Below are positions 33,239 through 43,350 of a DNA stretch of 64,000 bases, piece by piece. How positions within the stretch are numbered: position 1 is the first letter of the stretch; the number at the start of each line of letters is the position of its first letter. Origin of the DNA: Proteles cristata cristata (taxonomy: Eukaryota; Chordata; Mammalia; Carnivora; Hyaenidae); NCBI GenBank assembly GCA_017311185.1, contig JAESUZ010002684.1:744001-808000 (forward strand), written 5' to 3'. The notes beneath the pieces are model-generated. The model saw only the letters and a program-made list of their open reading frames with translations. It made no database searches and had not been told where the DNA came from. Both the position numbers and the translations under genes were made by a program.

Positions 33239-33608
33239 TATTGTCTATACAATGGAATACTACATGGCAATGAGAAAGAATGAAATCTGGCCATGTGTAG
33301 CAACATGGATGGAACTTGAGGGCATTATGCTGAGTGAAATAAGTTAGGCAGAGGACAGATACCATATGTTTGCACATATAGGTGGATTAGGAGGAACTTA
33401 ACAGAGGACCGTGGGGGCAAAGAAGGGGAAAAATAGTTGGAGAGAGGGAGGGAGGCAAACCATGAGAGACTCTTGAATGCTGAAAACAAACTGAGGATGA
33501 TGGGGGTGGGGGAGAGGGGAAGGAGGGTGATGGACATGGAGGAGGGCACTTGTGGGAATGAGCACTGGGTGTTATATGGAAACCAACTTGACAATAAATT
33601 ATTTTTAA
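33239..33608 (+). mobile_element. Younger felid LINE-1 nested in the old L1
   Basis: About 370 bp of L1 3' end: AATGGAATACTACATGGCAA, AACATGGATGGAACTTGAGG, AAACCATGAGAGACTCTTGA, GAGGGCACTTGTGGGAATGA, TTGACAATAAATTATTTTTA and the A-tail. TSDs AAAAAGAAGGAA (33227-33238) and AAAAAGAGGGAA (33609-33620) are themselves old-L1 text, so the older copy continues across (ATAAAAAGAAGGAA then GTCCTGCCATTTGC). Confidence 0.9.
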
Positions 33609-34094
33609 AAAAAGAGGGAAGTCCTGCCATTTGCTACAGCATGGACAGATCTTGAGGGCATGACACTAAATGAAAGTCTGACAGAGAAAGGCAAATACTG
33701 TATGACTTCATTTATGTGTGGAATCTTTAAAAAAAAAAAAAGGTTCATAAAAACAGACAACAAATTACGGTTGCCAGAGGCATGAGTTGGGGAGAGGTGT
33801 GTGAAACGGGTGAAGGTAGCTAAAAGGTACAAAGTTCCCATTACAAGATAACTAAATCCTGGGGATGTCATCTACAGCGTGGTGAGTATAGTTGATTGTA
33901 CTGTATTGTGCACTTGGAAGTTACTAAGAGAGTAGTTCTTAAATGTTCTTACAGATACACACAAAACTGTTACTACACAGGGTGATGGATGTAACTAGAC
34001 TTACTGTGGTCATTATATTGTAATGTATGTATATATCAAATTATTATGTTGTACTTGAAATTAGTATAGTTTTATGTGCCAGTTACAGCTAAGA
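33609..34094 (+). mobile_element. Old LINE-1, end of ORF2 and 3' UTR
   Basis: Continuation of 32560-33238: GTCCTGCCATTTGCTACAGC, GGGCATGACACTAAATGAAA, GACTTCATTTATGTGTGGAA, then the 3' UTR with GTGGTGAGTATAGTTGATTG, AAGTTACTAAGAGAGTAG, CTTAAATGTTCTTACAGATA and AAATTATTATGTTGTACTTG. It ends at the purine repeat derived from its A-tail. Confidence 0.88.
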
Positions 34095-34253
34095 AAGAGA
34101 GGAAGGAAGGAAGGAAGGAAGGAAGGAAGGAAGGAAGGAAAGAAGGAAGGAAAGAAGGAAGGATGAGAGATAAGGAAGGAAGGAAAGTAAGAAGGAAGGA
34201 AGGAAGGAAGATAGGAAGATGGGAAGAAGGGAAGGGAAGGGAAGAAAGAAACA
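34095..34253. repeat. (GGAA)n purine tract
   Basis: About 155 bases of nearly pure purine on the plus strand, (GGAA)n broken by AAAGAAGG and GATGAGAGATAA. It probably grew from the poly(A) tail of the old L1. Long frames here translate to simple KEGR or LPSF repeats and are not genes. Confidence 0.95.
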
Positions 34254-34724
34254 TTCCCAGGGAACCAAATCAGTGGATACCAGGGTGTACATATAGTGTA
34301 CTGTCACTAGCATTAGATTAGCAAATATACCTGAGTAGTCATTTGAAATCTATTTTGACCTACAGGATATGTAGAAATATGTAGAACATGTGAAAGTAAT
34401 ACTAATTTTCAAAAATGTGTAGAAAAATCAAACTGAAAACTAGGTTTGTTTATTTGCTATTTATAAAGGGTGGCACATTGCTCCTGCTTTCTTGGCTACT
34501 TAAGGTATAGTATAATTTAACTGCTGGTTTTTATTCAGATACATTTCTAGGTGGTGCTTTGGATTCTAAGAAGGCATTAGGCTCAGTTTTTTTTCCCCTT
34601 ATTTTTGTTTGCAAAATAAATCCATTTTTTGCTAGTGAATAAGACCAAATGAGGACAGGTGAATGTAATTACAGAGTCACAAGTAGCAACATATTTCTTA
34701 TAAACTGTGGTCTTGAACGAGGGA
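34254..34724. other. Unassigned AT-rich interval
   Basis: Nothing recognised between the L1-derived purine tract and the L2 fragment at 34725. Confidence 0.4.
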
Positions 34725-34860
34725 TAGTGTTCATTCGTTCACTAATTCAGCAGTAACTACAGAGTATGTAGTGCATGTGAGGTATCGTGATAGGGCTTCC
34801 ATAGACAGTGAACATGACCAGTGCCGCTACAGTGGTGAAGCATACGTTCTAGCCACCAGA
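34725..34860 (-). mobile_element. L2 LINE fragment, antisense
   Basis: GTTCATTCGTTCACTAATTC, GTAGTGCATGTGAGGTATCG, ACAGTGAACATGACCAGTGC and AAGCATACGTTCTAGCC follow the antisense L2 3' region (ATTCATTCAACAAATATTTA ... CAGTGAACAAGACAGAC ... GAGCTTACATTCTAG). Confidence 0.62.
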
Positions 34861-35034
34861 AATACTTATCATGTCCATGTGCTGACTGAGAGATTTGTAA
34901 TTATGGACTCTAAATGCCATCCTGTGCTTAAGTGGATTCAAGAAAGTAATACTTTCTGTGGGAGAATGCTTCCTAGCTTAGAACACATTCTTGGTTGTTT
35001 GTTCTCAAACGTTGGTGGTATTTTGTTTCTCAGA

Positions 35035-35165
35035 GAAGCACATGGAGGGCCTGAGAGGTTTCCTGGCCATTCCCGAATCTCACAGATAGTAAGTGGTGGA
35101 GTGAAGGCTTGTGCCCTGCACCCTTGTTACTCCAGGATTGCGCTGGGTTCCCTGAACCACATTTT
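35035..35165 (-). mobile_element. MIR SINE, antisense
   Basis: GGGCCTGAGAGGTTTCCTGG, CTCACAGATAGTAAGTGGTG, GAGTGAAGGCTTGTGCCCTG, ACTCCAGGATTGCGCT parallels antisense MIR (CACACAGCTAGTAAGTGGCAG, CCAGAGTCCGTGCTC). A 137-codon frame at 34771-35184 runs through this and the L2 piece and is not a gene. Confidence 0.62.
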
Positions 35166-35346
35166 GGTGGAAGTCCACGTGTAGCTTGGGGAGTGTGCAG
35201 ATTGTTAAGCCCGTCTTGATCATAGCAAGAGAGAAAAAATGAGTATGTGAGGCGCAACGGTGGGAAAACCTGTAGGCGAGTCTGACACTTAGCAGCGATG
35301 CCATGTAAATGAGGATCTGTCCATAGTGTTTGAATGTACTCAGAGC

Positions 35347-35518
35347 AGGGATGCCTGGGTGGCTTAGTCGGTTAAGCGCCTGACTTTCACTTAGGTCATG
35401 ATCTCGCGGTCCGTGGGTTCAAGCCCCGCGTCGGGCTCTGTGCTGACTGCCAGCTCAGAGCCTGGAGCCTATTTCAGAGTCTGTATCTCCCTCTCTCTCT
35501 GACCCTCCCCTGCTCACG

Positions 35519-35556
<38 letters not shown>

Positions 35557-35586
35557 GAAATAAATAAAAATTAAAAAAAAAATAAA
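35347..35586 (+). mobile_element. Young-type felid SINE, perfect 16-bp TSD
   Basis: TSD TGAATGTACTCAGAGC at 35331-35346 and 35587-35602 is identical. Diagnostic text: ACTTTCACTTAGGTCATGAT, CTCGCGG, GTGCTGACTGCCAGCTCAGA, CCCCTGCTCACGCTGTCTCT. The CT stretch has expanded to about 16 units (35521-35552). Confidence 0.97.
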
Positions 35587-35602
35587 TGAATGTACTCAGA
35601 GC

Positions 35603-35944
35603 GAAAGCGTGCCTGCCAGTGGAGTGGGATCGTTGACCTGGGAATCGGTTTAACCAGCGGACGAGTGAGAGGGGGCCATCAGTCCTCTGCGTGATGGAGT
35701 GACCTGTCATGGAGAGGCAGAGGCCTTTCAGGGAGACTGCAGAATGCCCTAAGTGGTCTCAGACTTTGATGAATGACTTGTCAGTTGTTTTCTCCGAATG
35801 TGGAGTGCCTCCCTCCCTAGGATGGGAAGCAGGGGGCTTTGTGGGAATCCTCCTGTACAAGGTAGTCTCGACATATGACCCCCTCTCCCTGGAAGTATGG
35901 GCATTTCCCAGCTTAGGAGAGCACTTTGCCTTTCTGTTCTATTT
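35603..35944. other. Unassigned interval
   Basis: About 340 bases, GC-moderate, no repeat recognised. A 79-codon frame (35709-35948) is not recognised and reaches the L1. Confidence 0.4.
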
Positions 35945-36510
35945 CTAAATGTATTTATTTAAATTCAAGCTAGTTAACATGCAGTGCAGTATTGGTTTCA
36001 GGAGTAGAACCTGGTGATTCATCACTGAGATACGAGACCCAGTGCTCACCACGAGTGCCCTCCTTAATGCCCATCCTGCATCCAGCCCATTCCCCCACAT
36101 ACTTTCCCCTCCAGCAACCCTCACTTTATTCTCTGTATTTAAAAGTCTCTTGTGGTCTGCCTCCCTGTCTGTTTTTATCTTGTTTTTCCTTCCCTTCAAG
36201 CCCTCTCTTCATCTGTTGTGTTTCTGAAATCCCACATATGAGTGAAACCATAGGATATCTGTCTTTCTCTGTCTTATTTTTCTTAGCATAATATCCTCTA
36301 GTTCCATCCATGTTGAGGCAAATGGCAAGATTTCATTCTTTTTGATCGCCGAGTAATATTCCATTGAATGTATATACCACATCTTTATGCATTCATCAGT
36401 TGATGGACATTTGAGCTCTTTCCATAGTTTGGCTGTTGTAGATAGCGCCACTACAAACATTGAGGTGCATGTGCCCCTTTTCATTCTTGACAAGTGATGG
36501 TGCAAACCTC
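35945..36510 (-). mobile_element. 5'-truncated LINE-1, antisense
   Basis: Plus strand: TTCAAGCTAGTTAACATGCA, GGTTTCAGGAGTAGAACC, GAAATCCCACATATGAGTG, CTAGTTCCATCCATGTTG, GATCGCCGAGTAATATTCC, ACTACAAACATTGAGGTGC. The minus frame at 36209-36718 includes ORF2 C-terminal residues (KMWYIHSMEYYSAIKKNE), then runs into unrelated sequence. The 5' end is cut near 36500. TSD not resolved. Confidence 0.92.
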
Positions 36511-36892
36511 CATCTATGAGGACCATGGAATTGTTAGGACGAATTGTGCAATTATATACAGGAAGTGTCTCTGCTAGGCTGTTCACCTGCCTCATGCTGG
36601 GGAAGGAAGGGGAGGAGTGAATGGAAGTATGAGCATTGAGCACTGAGTGAGTGCTGAGCTCTGCGTCCCTCTCCCTTCCAGCTCTCTCAGTGGCCTTGTG
36701 GAGAGGTCCTGTCATCACGCCCTTGTCCTACAGGAGAAAGCGGAGACACTAGAGTCTATATATTTAAAGCTCTTAGTTCATTGTGGTGCTTCCTTCTTCC
36801 ATCATTGCATACTACCTCCCTCCATCTCTGTGTACAGATTTTACTTTTCCTGAACTCTCATTGTAGCAGTATTGTCTTCTATTATCCTGTTA
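36511..36892. other. Unassigned interval between two L1 fragments
   Basis: No repeat or gene recognised. It contains the upstream part of a 169-codon minus frame that owes its length to the adjacent L1. Confidence 0.4.
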
Positions 36893-37190
36893 TGATTTTT
36901 AACAGCTTTTGTGAGGTGCACTTGATATACAGAAACCCACACATGTCACATGTATACAGTTTGAAAAGTTTGGGCATCTGCACACCATCCCAAAACCATT
37001 AGCGCGGTCAAGATACCAGACATGTCTGTCAGAATCACAAATTTCCTCATGTATTTTTGTTTGTTGATGATAAAAACACTTTTTGGAAGATGAAGACATG
37101 AGAGCTACCCTCTTACCATGCTCCTGAGTGCAGTATTGTCAGCTGTGGGTGCCATGTTGTATGCCAGATCCTAGAACTTATGTCCTTGGC
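36893..37190 (-). mobile_element. Old LINE-1 (L1M) 3' UTR, antisense
   Basis: TTTTGTGAGGTGCACTTGAT, ATGTATACAGTTTGAAAAGT, CACACCATCCCAAAACCATT, CAAGATACCAGACATGTCTG, then GCAGTATTGTCAGCTGTGGG, TGCCATGTTGTATGCCAGAT, CCTAGAACTTATG match the antisense L1M order (AAGTGTACAATTTGATAAGT ... CACCATGCTGTACATTAGATC ... CAGAACTTATTC). Confidence 0.72.
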
Positions 37191-37861
37191 ATGCCTGAGG
37201 CTTTAGACCAATTGAACAACAACTCTAGGATGTCTTAAGGAAGGGACAGCTCTTTTGACTGTTTTACAGGTGCACATGAACACATGTGTTCCATCTTTCA
37301 CAATATATTTCCAACAGGGTCAAACACATGGGAGATAACAAAGTCAGTATTTGCTGTATAGACTTGGTTATAGCCGCTGAGGGGCAGGGTCAACTTTGCG
37401 TCGCTTGCTTTTCATGCTTCTGTGTAGAGCGATGTTCTCTTTTTCTCTCAGGCAGACCAGGCACCTATTTCCTAACTTGGCAGAGATGTCCGCACATTGT
37501 TGCTTTGCTCTGACACCATCAAGCCTCGGCAGGATGTTTTAGGCTCTGTTGTCTCTACCAGGTGTTGATCCTCTGTAAAGCATTTTATCAGCTGTGAACT
37601 TTTGGTGGGGATGGGTTGACCTACAAGAGGGAATACCACTTGGAAAAATGTGTGTGATTCATGTCCATTTGGATGGACCAGCTAGTTGTATCTGCCAAGC
37701 ACGCATCTGAAGGGTATAGCCTTTCTTTAGCTTTGTGTGTCATAAACCTAAAAATCTTAATCCAAGTGATTAAGGCTCCTCCCATTAGGGGTGATTTATT
37801 AGTAGTAAAGTACAGTCCAAGTTATATAAGGCAATCTTTAGGCCTACAAAAGGAATACAAA
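37191..37861. other. Unassigned interval
   Basis: No gene or transposon recognised. Frames of 67-75 codons (37286-37513, 37661-37864) match nothing known to me. Confidence 0.4.
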
Positions 37862-37863
37862 TA

Positions 37864-38102
37864 GAGCAAAACCTTGGATTGCAAGTAACTTGTTCTGTGA
37901 GTGTTCTGCAAGATGAGCAAACTTTTCTGATAAATTTTAACTTGATAAACCAGCGATGTCTTGCAATATGAGTCATACAGGACACCGAAAGTCACATGAT
38001 CCCAACTGAGCCAATGGTTCTTGAAATTCACTTTGATATGTGGGTGCTTTGGTTTACAAACATGCTTCCAGAACCAATCATGGTCTCAAACCAAGGTTTT
38101 AC
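37864..38102 (+). mobile_element. Tc1/mariner-type MITE (Tigger-like)
   Basis: A 239-bp element with terminal inverted repeats: left GAGCAAAACCTTGGATTGCA; right CTCAAACCAAGGTTTTAC, whose complement is GTAAAACCTTGGTTTGAG. TA dinucleotides flank both ends (37862-37863 and 38103-38104), the classic Tc1/mariner TSD. Internal text includes AACTTGTTCTGTGAGTGTTC and GTCACATGATCCCAACTGAG. It resembles carnivore Tigger-derived non-autonomous elements I recall; no transposase. Confidence 0.78.
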
Positions 38103-38104
38103 TA

Positions 38105-39062
38105 TATTCCTACTTTCTTATGAATAGGCTAAAAAGGATTATTTTTTTCCTCATGCATTACTTAGGAACTCACTTTTCGGGTATAGATAACAGAGTACCT
38201 AATTACCATTCTTCAGAAAATGTACACATATAATTCTGTTAAGTATCCACCTCGGACTCTTAAATAACAAATAACTCTATTCAGAAAGTGTTTGTTTGGT
38301 TCACAAAGGGAAATGCTTCTCCCAGATCTTGAGCTAATCAATTACCAGATGCTGGAAGTTCTCTCTAGTCCTTCTAGGTATTGGTTATAACCATGATAAA
38401 TTGATGTAATCATAGTTTCCTGCTACTGTTAATAAATGAAGACTCAGGCAAATCACATATAATTGAAATATTACATATATATGTTGATAGCTTAATTTAA
38501 TTTGTGTGTGTGCCCGCATGTGGATATGTTTTTTTCCCCTTTTGAGGAAAACCCCAGAATGTCTGGTCAGGCCATACTATTGGTGCATTGAGCCCCAAAT
38601 AGACAGCAGAAGCGGAAAGAGGAAATTTGTCGTCTTGTAGACTAAGAATTACAAGTCTGCAGATGATAATACTTCTGGTGTATTGATTAAACTTGACTGA
38701 TTTTAGCAATGTTTTTACTCTAAATACACTGACACATAGATAAATGTCTATCAAATACACAATGCTGTCTTCTAAACACACATATACAAATTACACTTCT
38801 TTAAATGGTGTGTAAAAAGTCCTATTCCAGTATGAGAAAGAAGTATTTTGTAAAATATATTAAATTCTCTAGAAACGAATCAACATTCTATCTATTTGAA
38901 CACAGGGGCTTCTAAGTGATTATAGTGATGATAAAGCAAAAGAATAATCATGATGCAATTCAGAAAGTTCATTCTTTTCCACGAGGCAATGGGGGGGAAT
39001 TTCGGTGACTAATCTTTCAACTCTTTACATGGTAGTTTGTCCTACTGAATTCAACATTGTTT
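38105..39062. other. Unassigned AT-rich interval
   Basis: No repeat or gene recognised. A 94-codon minus frame at 38497-38781 is not recognised. Confidence 0.4.
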
Positions 39063-39310
39063 GAGAGCATGGTATAAGCGAGAGAGACTGGGAATTTTTG
39101 AGTCAGACAGACCTGAGATCGAATCTCTTCTGACCACTTATTAGCCACTTTATTGTGAGCATTTGTGAATTGCAGGCTCTTTGTCCTTTAAATCGGAATA
39201 TAAAAGGCACTGTCATATGATCTTGAGGGCTAAAGAGAAAGCGTATTGAAGCCTCTGGTATAATACCTAGAGTAACGTAGAAGCTCAGCATTGGCAGATG
39301 TGATTGGGTG
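39063..39310 (+). mobile_element. MIR SINE, near full length
   Basis: GAGCATGGTATAAGCGAGAG, TTTGAGTCAGACAGACCTGA, GATCGAATCTCTTCTGACCA, CTTATTAGCC, TGTCCTTTAAATCGGAATAT, TTGAGGGCTAAAGAGAAAGC, TAATACCTAGAGTAACGTAG and AAGCTCAGCATTGG follow MIR from its tRNA part to the 3' end. The B box GATCGAATCTC is still visible. Confidence 0.72.
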
Positions 39311-40681
39311 GCTTGGAAGCTGCAGAAAGCAGAGGAGGAGACTGGTTTTGAGTAAATCAAAGAGGAACTAAGAGGTGACGATCCAACTGCCCCACCAGTG
39401 AGGCCCATTCATGGTTAAATTGCTGGCGAGGAATTTGGCTGTCCCTCTCTACCAGTCTGGTGGATTTCATTTTCAAAATACTGCTGCCTTTAGGTTTCTC
39501 CCCTGTCAGAGAATTACTGGTGTCAACATGAATGTGTAAAAGCAGAGGAATAATAGATGTCATGAACATCTTCTTTTTCTTTTAGCTTTGTGTGAAGGAC
39601 GGCACCATATTGCTTTTGGAGGGAAAAACCAACAAGCTAGTCACTTCTGAAATCAGTTCCCCTTTCCAGACCACCATTGTCTGGAAGGAAAGAACTGTTT
39701 CGCTAAATGTTCTTAGTGGTTCAGACTATAGATCGTGAGCAGTTTTATTCCTTGCAAATCTCGCATGCTGGTGAGGTTCAAGTGGAGCCATTTTACAAGG
39801 TTTGTTTTAATAGATTATCAAATTTTCCTTCCCTGGGCTTAATTAGTGATGGGAAATAGAACTTGTCTTTTTTTCCCCCAGTAGACCTCCTTTTTTACCA
39901 CAGGGTGTCCACTGTGATTTTGAGATCAAAGCGATTTATTTAACCTCTGCTTCAGATCTTGTGCATTTCATTTATCTCCAAAGCAACTATGTGCAAATTC
40001 TACTTCACTGAACCGATCAGCGAGTCTCTGAGAAGTCCACCTTGGTCGGAGGAGAGGACTTTTGTCATCTGTAATGTACCTCCTGTTTGCTTTGGAGCAT
40101 TCAAAAGCATCACTTCCACTCATTATTCTCAGAGAGGTGTGGAGGTGGCCCAGGACAGGGACATCCCCATCAAGGGGGCAGACGTTAAAGCTCTGCATCC
40201 CTTTAATCTTTGCAAATGCAAAATGTGTTTTGTCAAGGGGACTTAAGATTTCATACTATTGTGCCTCAAAAGATCTGGAGTTCTTTTTCTTCTCAAAAGG
40301 ACTCTCTGTATGGTGTCAACAGTTGCATATTAGTTCTGTGTTGTAAGTCCAACAGCTTGCAAGAAAAGTGTTACCATGTGTATGAAAGGGCAGCATGAAC
40401 TTCGATTATATGGACCAATCTAACAGTTCATCCTCATGAATCTATAATGTTTCAACTCACAGGCAGTTGTAAATGAAAGTGAGGTCAGATCAAAACTGCA
40501 TTGTATGTACCACATTCCAGAATTTGCTATTTGAGGTTGAAGAGATCAAAGAAATTCTGTGGTTGAAGCCGTGACTAATTTCTCCAACTGCTTTTGTTGC
40601 CTTGCAATAAGTATTTTTCTAGTTCATAAGTATTGTACCATAATTTTCCTAGGACAGTTTACCTATTTTGTTTTCTATTTT
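39311..40681. other. Unassigned interval
   Basis: No transposon firmly recognised. Frames of 62-101 codons on both strands at 39103-40400 overlap one another and give no recognised protein. Confidence 0.4.
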
Positions 40682-40886
40682 TTTAATGTTTATTTGTTTT
40701 TGAGAGAGAAAGACAGAGTGCAGGAAGGGGAAGGGCAGATGGAAAGGGAGACACAGAATTTGAAGCAGGCTTCAGGCTCTGAGCTGTTAACACAGAGCCC
40801 AACATGGGGCTTGAACCCATGAGTTGTGAGATCATGATCTGAGCCAAAGTTGGACATGTAACCGACGGAACCACCCAGGCGCCCCT
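40682..40886 (-). mobile_element. Felid SINE, antisense
   Basis: TTTTTTAATGTTTATTTG, GA stretch, core GCTCTGAGCTGTTAACACAG, B box GGGGCTTGAACCCATGAG, head complement GAACCACCCAGGCGCCCC. A T-rich target (CTATTTTTTT versus CTACATTTTTTT) makes the TSD weak. Confidence 0.95.
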
Positions 40887-41657
40887 ACATTTTTTTGTTA
40901 TTATACACTTGTATTCTCATGTATGTGTCAGTCATAATGATATCCAATGTATATGTTTTTGCAAGGTATGGGGCAAAAAATTAGGATTTTGCATTAATGA
41001 CAAGCAATAAAGGGGAATCATTGAACTTCAGCCAAAGTACTCTTGGCCTGATCCCCACGTTGGTAGGGATCACAGATCTATTCAACTTCTCAGTCAGGTA
41101 ATTCAGTAAGAGGAAATGAGCCAATCTAAGGAATTGATCTGATAATCATAGATTACCAAAACAGTACCGTCAGCATCATACCTATCAGTGGAAAGCTGTG
41201 TAATGCAAAATTAATTAATGCAGTACTTTTCTTTGGGGGTTTTGGATTTATAGTTAATTGAGCTAAAAGTACCTGACTTCTCTAGGATAAAGTAATTTGT
41301 ATTCACAATGATTTTAGGTGTTTTATAAAGACAGAAAACAGTTGAGTCATTATTTATTTCTTTTAGGCTGAAGATATCATTACAGTAGTGACAATGAGGA
41401 GCAGCTGGAGTCCTCACTGAAACCTCATTTGTATTACCTGAGTGACAGGCACCACTCACACTATACACTGGTGTCCTGTCCTTTGGCCCAGATTAATAAA
41501 ATGGCAGGTATTTGAATTCTGTCCCTTTGACAGACTGAGAGGGAAGTAATTCAGGATAGAATTCCCCAAATAACATTGATGTGGTTAGTAGAACTTAGAG
41601 TAACTTCTGTTTTCACAACCACAGATAGAAATGACAATTTTAAAATAAGAACATGAT
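40887..41657. other. Unassigned interval
   Basis: AT-rich with no recognised repeat or gene. An 85-codon minus frame at 41211-41468 is not recognised. Confidence 0.4.
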
Positions 41658-41875
41658 GGGGGCACCTGGGTTGCTCTCTTGGTGGAGTATTCAACTCTTG
41701 GTTTTGGCTCAGGTCATGATCTCATGATTTGTGAGTTAGAGCCCCACATCAGGCTCTGTGCTGACAGAGTGGAGCCTGCTTGGGATTCTGTCTCTCTTCC
41801 TCTCTCTCTGCCCCTCACCTGCTCAGGCTCTCTCTCTCAAACTAAATAAATAAACTTTAAAAATAAATAAAATGA
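41658..41875 (+). mobile_element. Felid SINE
   Basis: Head GGGGCACCTGGGTTGCTCTC (the A box is disrupted), core GTGCTGACAGAGTGGAGCCT as at 26470, CT stretch, tail with AAATAAATAAACTTTAAAAA. Flanks AAATAAGAACATGATG and AAATAAAAAACAGGATA are only roughly alike. Confidence 0.94.
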
Positions 41876-42191
41876 AATAAAAAACAGGATAAAATAGTTT
41901 TTTCAATAAAGTAGTTACCTTCTCCCGTCTAAGTGATTTGTGTTCAATTAAGTCAATTTTGAGTGCCAAGCATATGCATGACAATAATTGATATAACCAT
42001 GCAGAACTTTAAAATAAAAATAGTGGAATTCAATCATCACCTATTTTCTCACTGGGAAAGAGTTAGAAGGTAATTCATGCACTTCCCTTGGAAAGTATAT
42101 ATTTTAATTTCTAGGTTTAAGTGATTGACTTCATGACTTACCCTTTTAGACTAAGGGAGAAATTGTAATGATTTAAAAACACAAAATTGTT
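41876..42191. other. Unassigned AT-rich interval
   Basis: About 315 bases between two SINEs. No repeat, RNA gene or coding segment is recognised. Confidence 0.4.
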
Positions 42192-42371
42192 GGGGCACAT
42201 GGGTGGCTCAGTCAGTTAAGCCTCCGACTTCTGCTCAGGTCATGATCACACGGTTCGTGGGTTCGAGCCCCACTTCGGGCTCTGTGCTGACAGCTTGGAG
42301 CCTGGAGCCTGCTTCACACTCTGTGTCTCCCTCTGCCTGCACCTCTCCACTTGTGCTCTGTCTCTCTCAAA
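42192..42371 (+). mobile_element. Felid SINE lacking its A-tail
   Basis: GGGGCACATGGGTGGCTCAG, an intact-looking B box GGGTTCGAGCCCC, core GTGCTGACAGCTTGGAGCCT and CT stretch, ending TCTCTCAAATGAGTAG. The AATAAA-rich tail and a TSD are missing, so the 3' end was probably deleted after insertion. Confidence 0.93.
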
Positions 42372-42701
42372 TGAGTAGTCTCAGGATCTCTCAGGGGCTT
42401 TCAGCTGCAGGGAGCAGAAGACCTGTTTTCAAATGGCATCAAGTGGCTTACACAAGGACCTTTAGTATCTCATGAAGGGACTGTACCCTGGGGCTGGCAT
42501 GGCAGTGTCCCTGAAGTTCTCCGATTTAGATCTGGTCTCCACAAAGTGTTGGTTTTCTGGTTACCCTGGCAGCAAGATGGCTGCCATGGCCCAAGTCCCC
42601 AATGTTCTGAGGAGGCCGTGAGACCGTTTCTTTCTTCTTTTTCAGAAGCAAGGGACTCTTTTCCATGTGTTTTTCATCAAAGACATTCTCATTTCTCAGG
42701 C

Positions 42702-42704
<3 letters not shown>
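42372..42704. other. Possible old repeat, class unknown
   Basis: TTTCAGCTGCAGGGAGCAGA, AAGTGGCTTACACAAGGACC, TATCTCATGAAGGGACTGTA, GGTCTCC and AGCAAGATGGCTGCCATGGC recall a common mammalian repeat (GCTGCAAGTAACAGAAATCC ... GGCTCACATAACTG ... GCAAGATGGCTGCC). I cannot name its family. Confidence 0.45.

Positions 42705-42749
<45 letters not shown>
42705..42749. repeat. (GT)n microsatellite
   Basis: About 22 uninterrupted GT units, the longest pure dinucleotide run in the window and very likely polymorphic in length. Confidence 0.96.
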
Positions 42750-42750
<1 letters not shown>

Positions 42751-43229
42751 CATGTGGAATTACTATGATTGGTAGAGAGGGATCCCAACCATTTGGAGGT
42801 GGGAGTTAGGATCCGCTTCCCCAGAGCCATGTGATGTAAGACAGTCAACTGAATAAAGCTGGGGTTTCTTCTGAGATGGGGAAAGGGAGAAATGGGTGTT
42901 GTTTGGGCAGTCAGCAGTCATTCTGTGCGTAAGGAAATGATGGCCTGGAGAAGACTTAAACAGTGGCGGAGTCACAAACTTAGGACTATTTTGTCCAGTA
43001 CTATCGTCCGCACTGTTTATAACATTTTTCCAGTACTGTCCCCTGCAAAAGATAATCATTTTGGTCATACTTGGACTTGCAAATGAAGAGAACCTTTACC
43101 TGAGTTTCTGAAGGTGTATGAAAGCTGAAACACCAAGCCATTTACTTTTATACTTCCTCAAGTGGATCATGTCTGACCCACCATGGCCTGCACCTTCTTA
43201 CAACTTTTCACAGAAAAGTTTTTATTTAT
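42750..43229. other. Unassigned interval
   Basis: Beginning possibly belongs to the old repeat at 42372; the rest shows nothing recognisable. A 101-codon minus frame at 42763-43068 is unrecognised. Confidence 0.4.
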
Positions 43230-43350
43230 TCAGATGATTACTTGATTATAAGTTGTTCTTTTTACTAAATACCAGTAGGGACACTGCCTATGCCTTTTGC
43301 TTAGCACTCTGTCCTTGGTATGTAATCTGACATTCAACAAAAGAATGAAT
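43230..43350 (+). mobile_element. L2 LINE 3' end
   Basis: GACACTGCCTATGCCTTTTG, CTTAGCACTCTGTCCTTGGT, ATGTAATCTGACATTCAACA, AAAGAATGAATGAGTAAC follows the L2 tail (CTTAGCACAGTGCCTGGCAC ... GTTGAATGAATGA). Confidence 0.58.

Noticed and set aside
34072..34321. KEGR/LPSF repeat proteins
   Set aside because: Simple translations of the GGAA tract, not proteins.
34771..35184. 137-codon plus-strand frame
   Set aside because: It runs through an antisense L2 fragment and an antisense MIR. Open by chance.
36209..36718. 169-codon minus-strand frame
   Set aside because: One half is the decayed C-terminus of L1 ORF2 and the other half is unrelated flanking sequence, so it is not a cellular gene.
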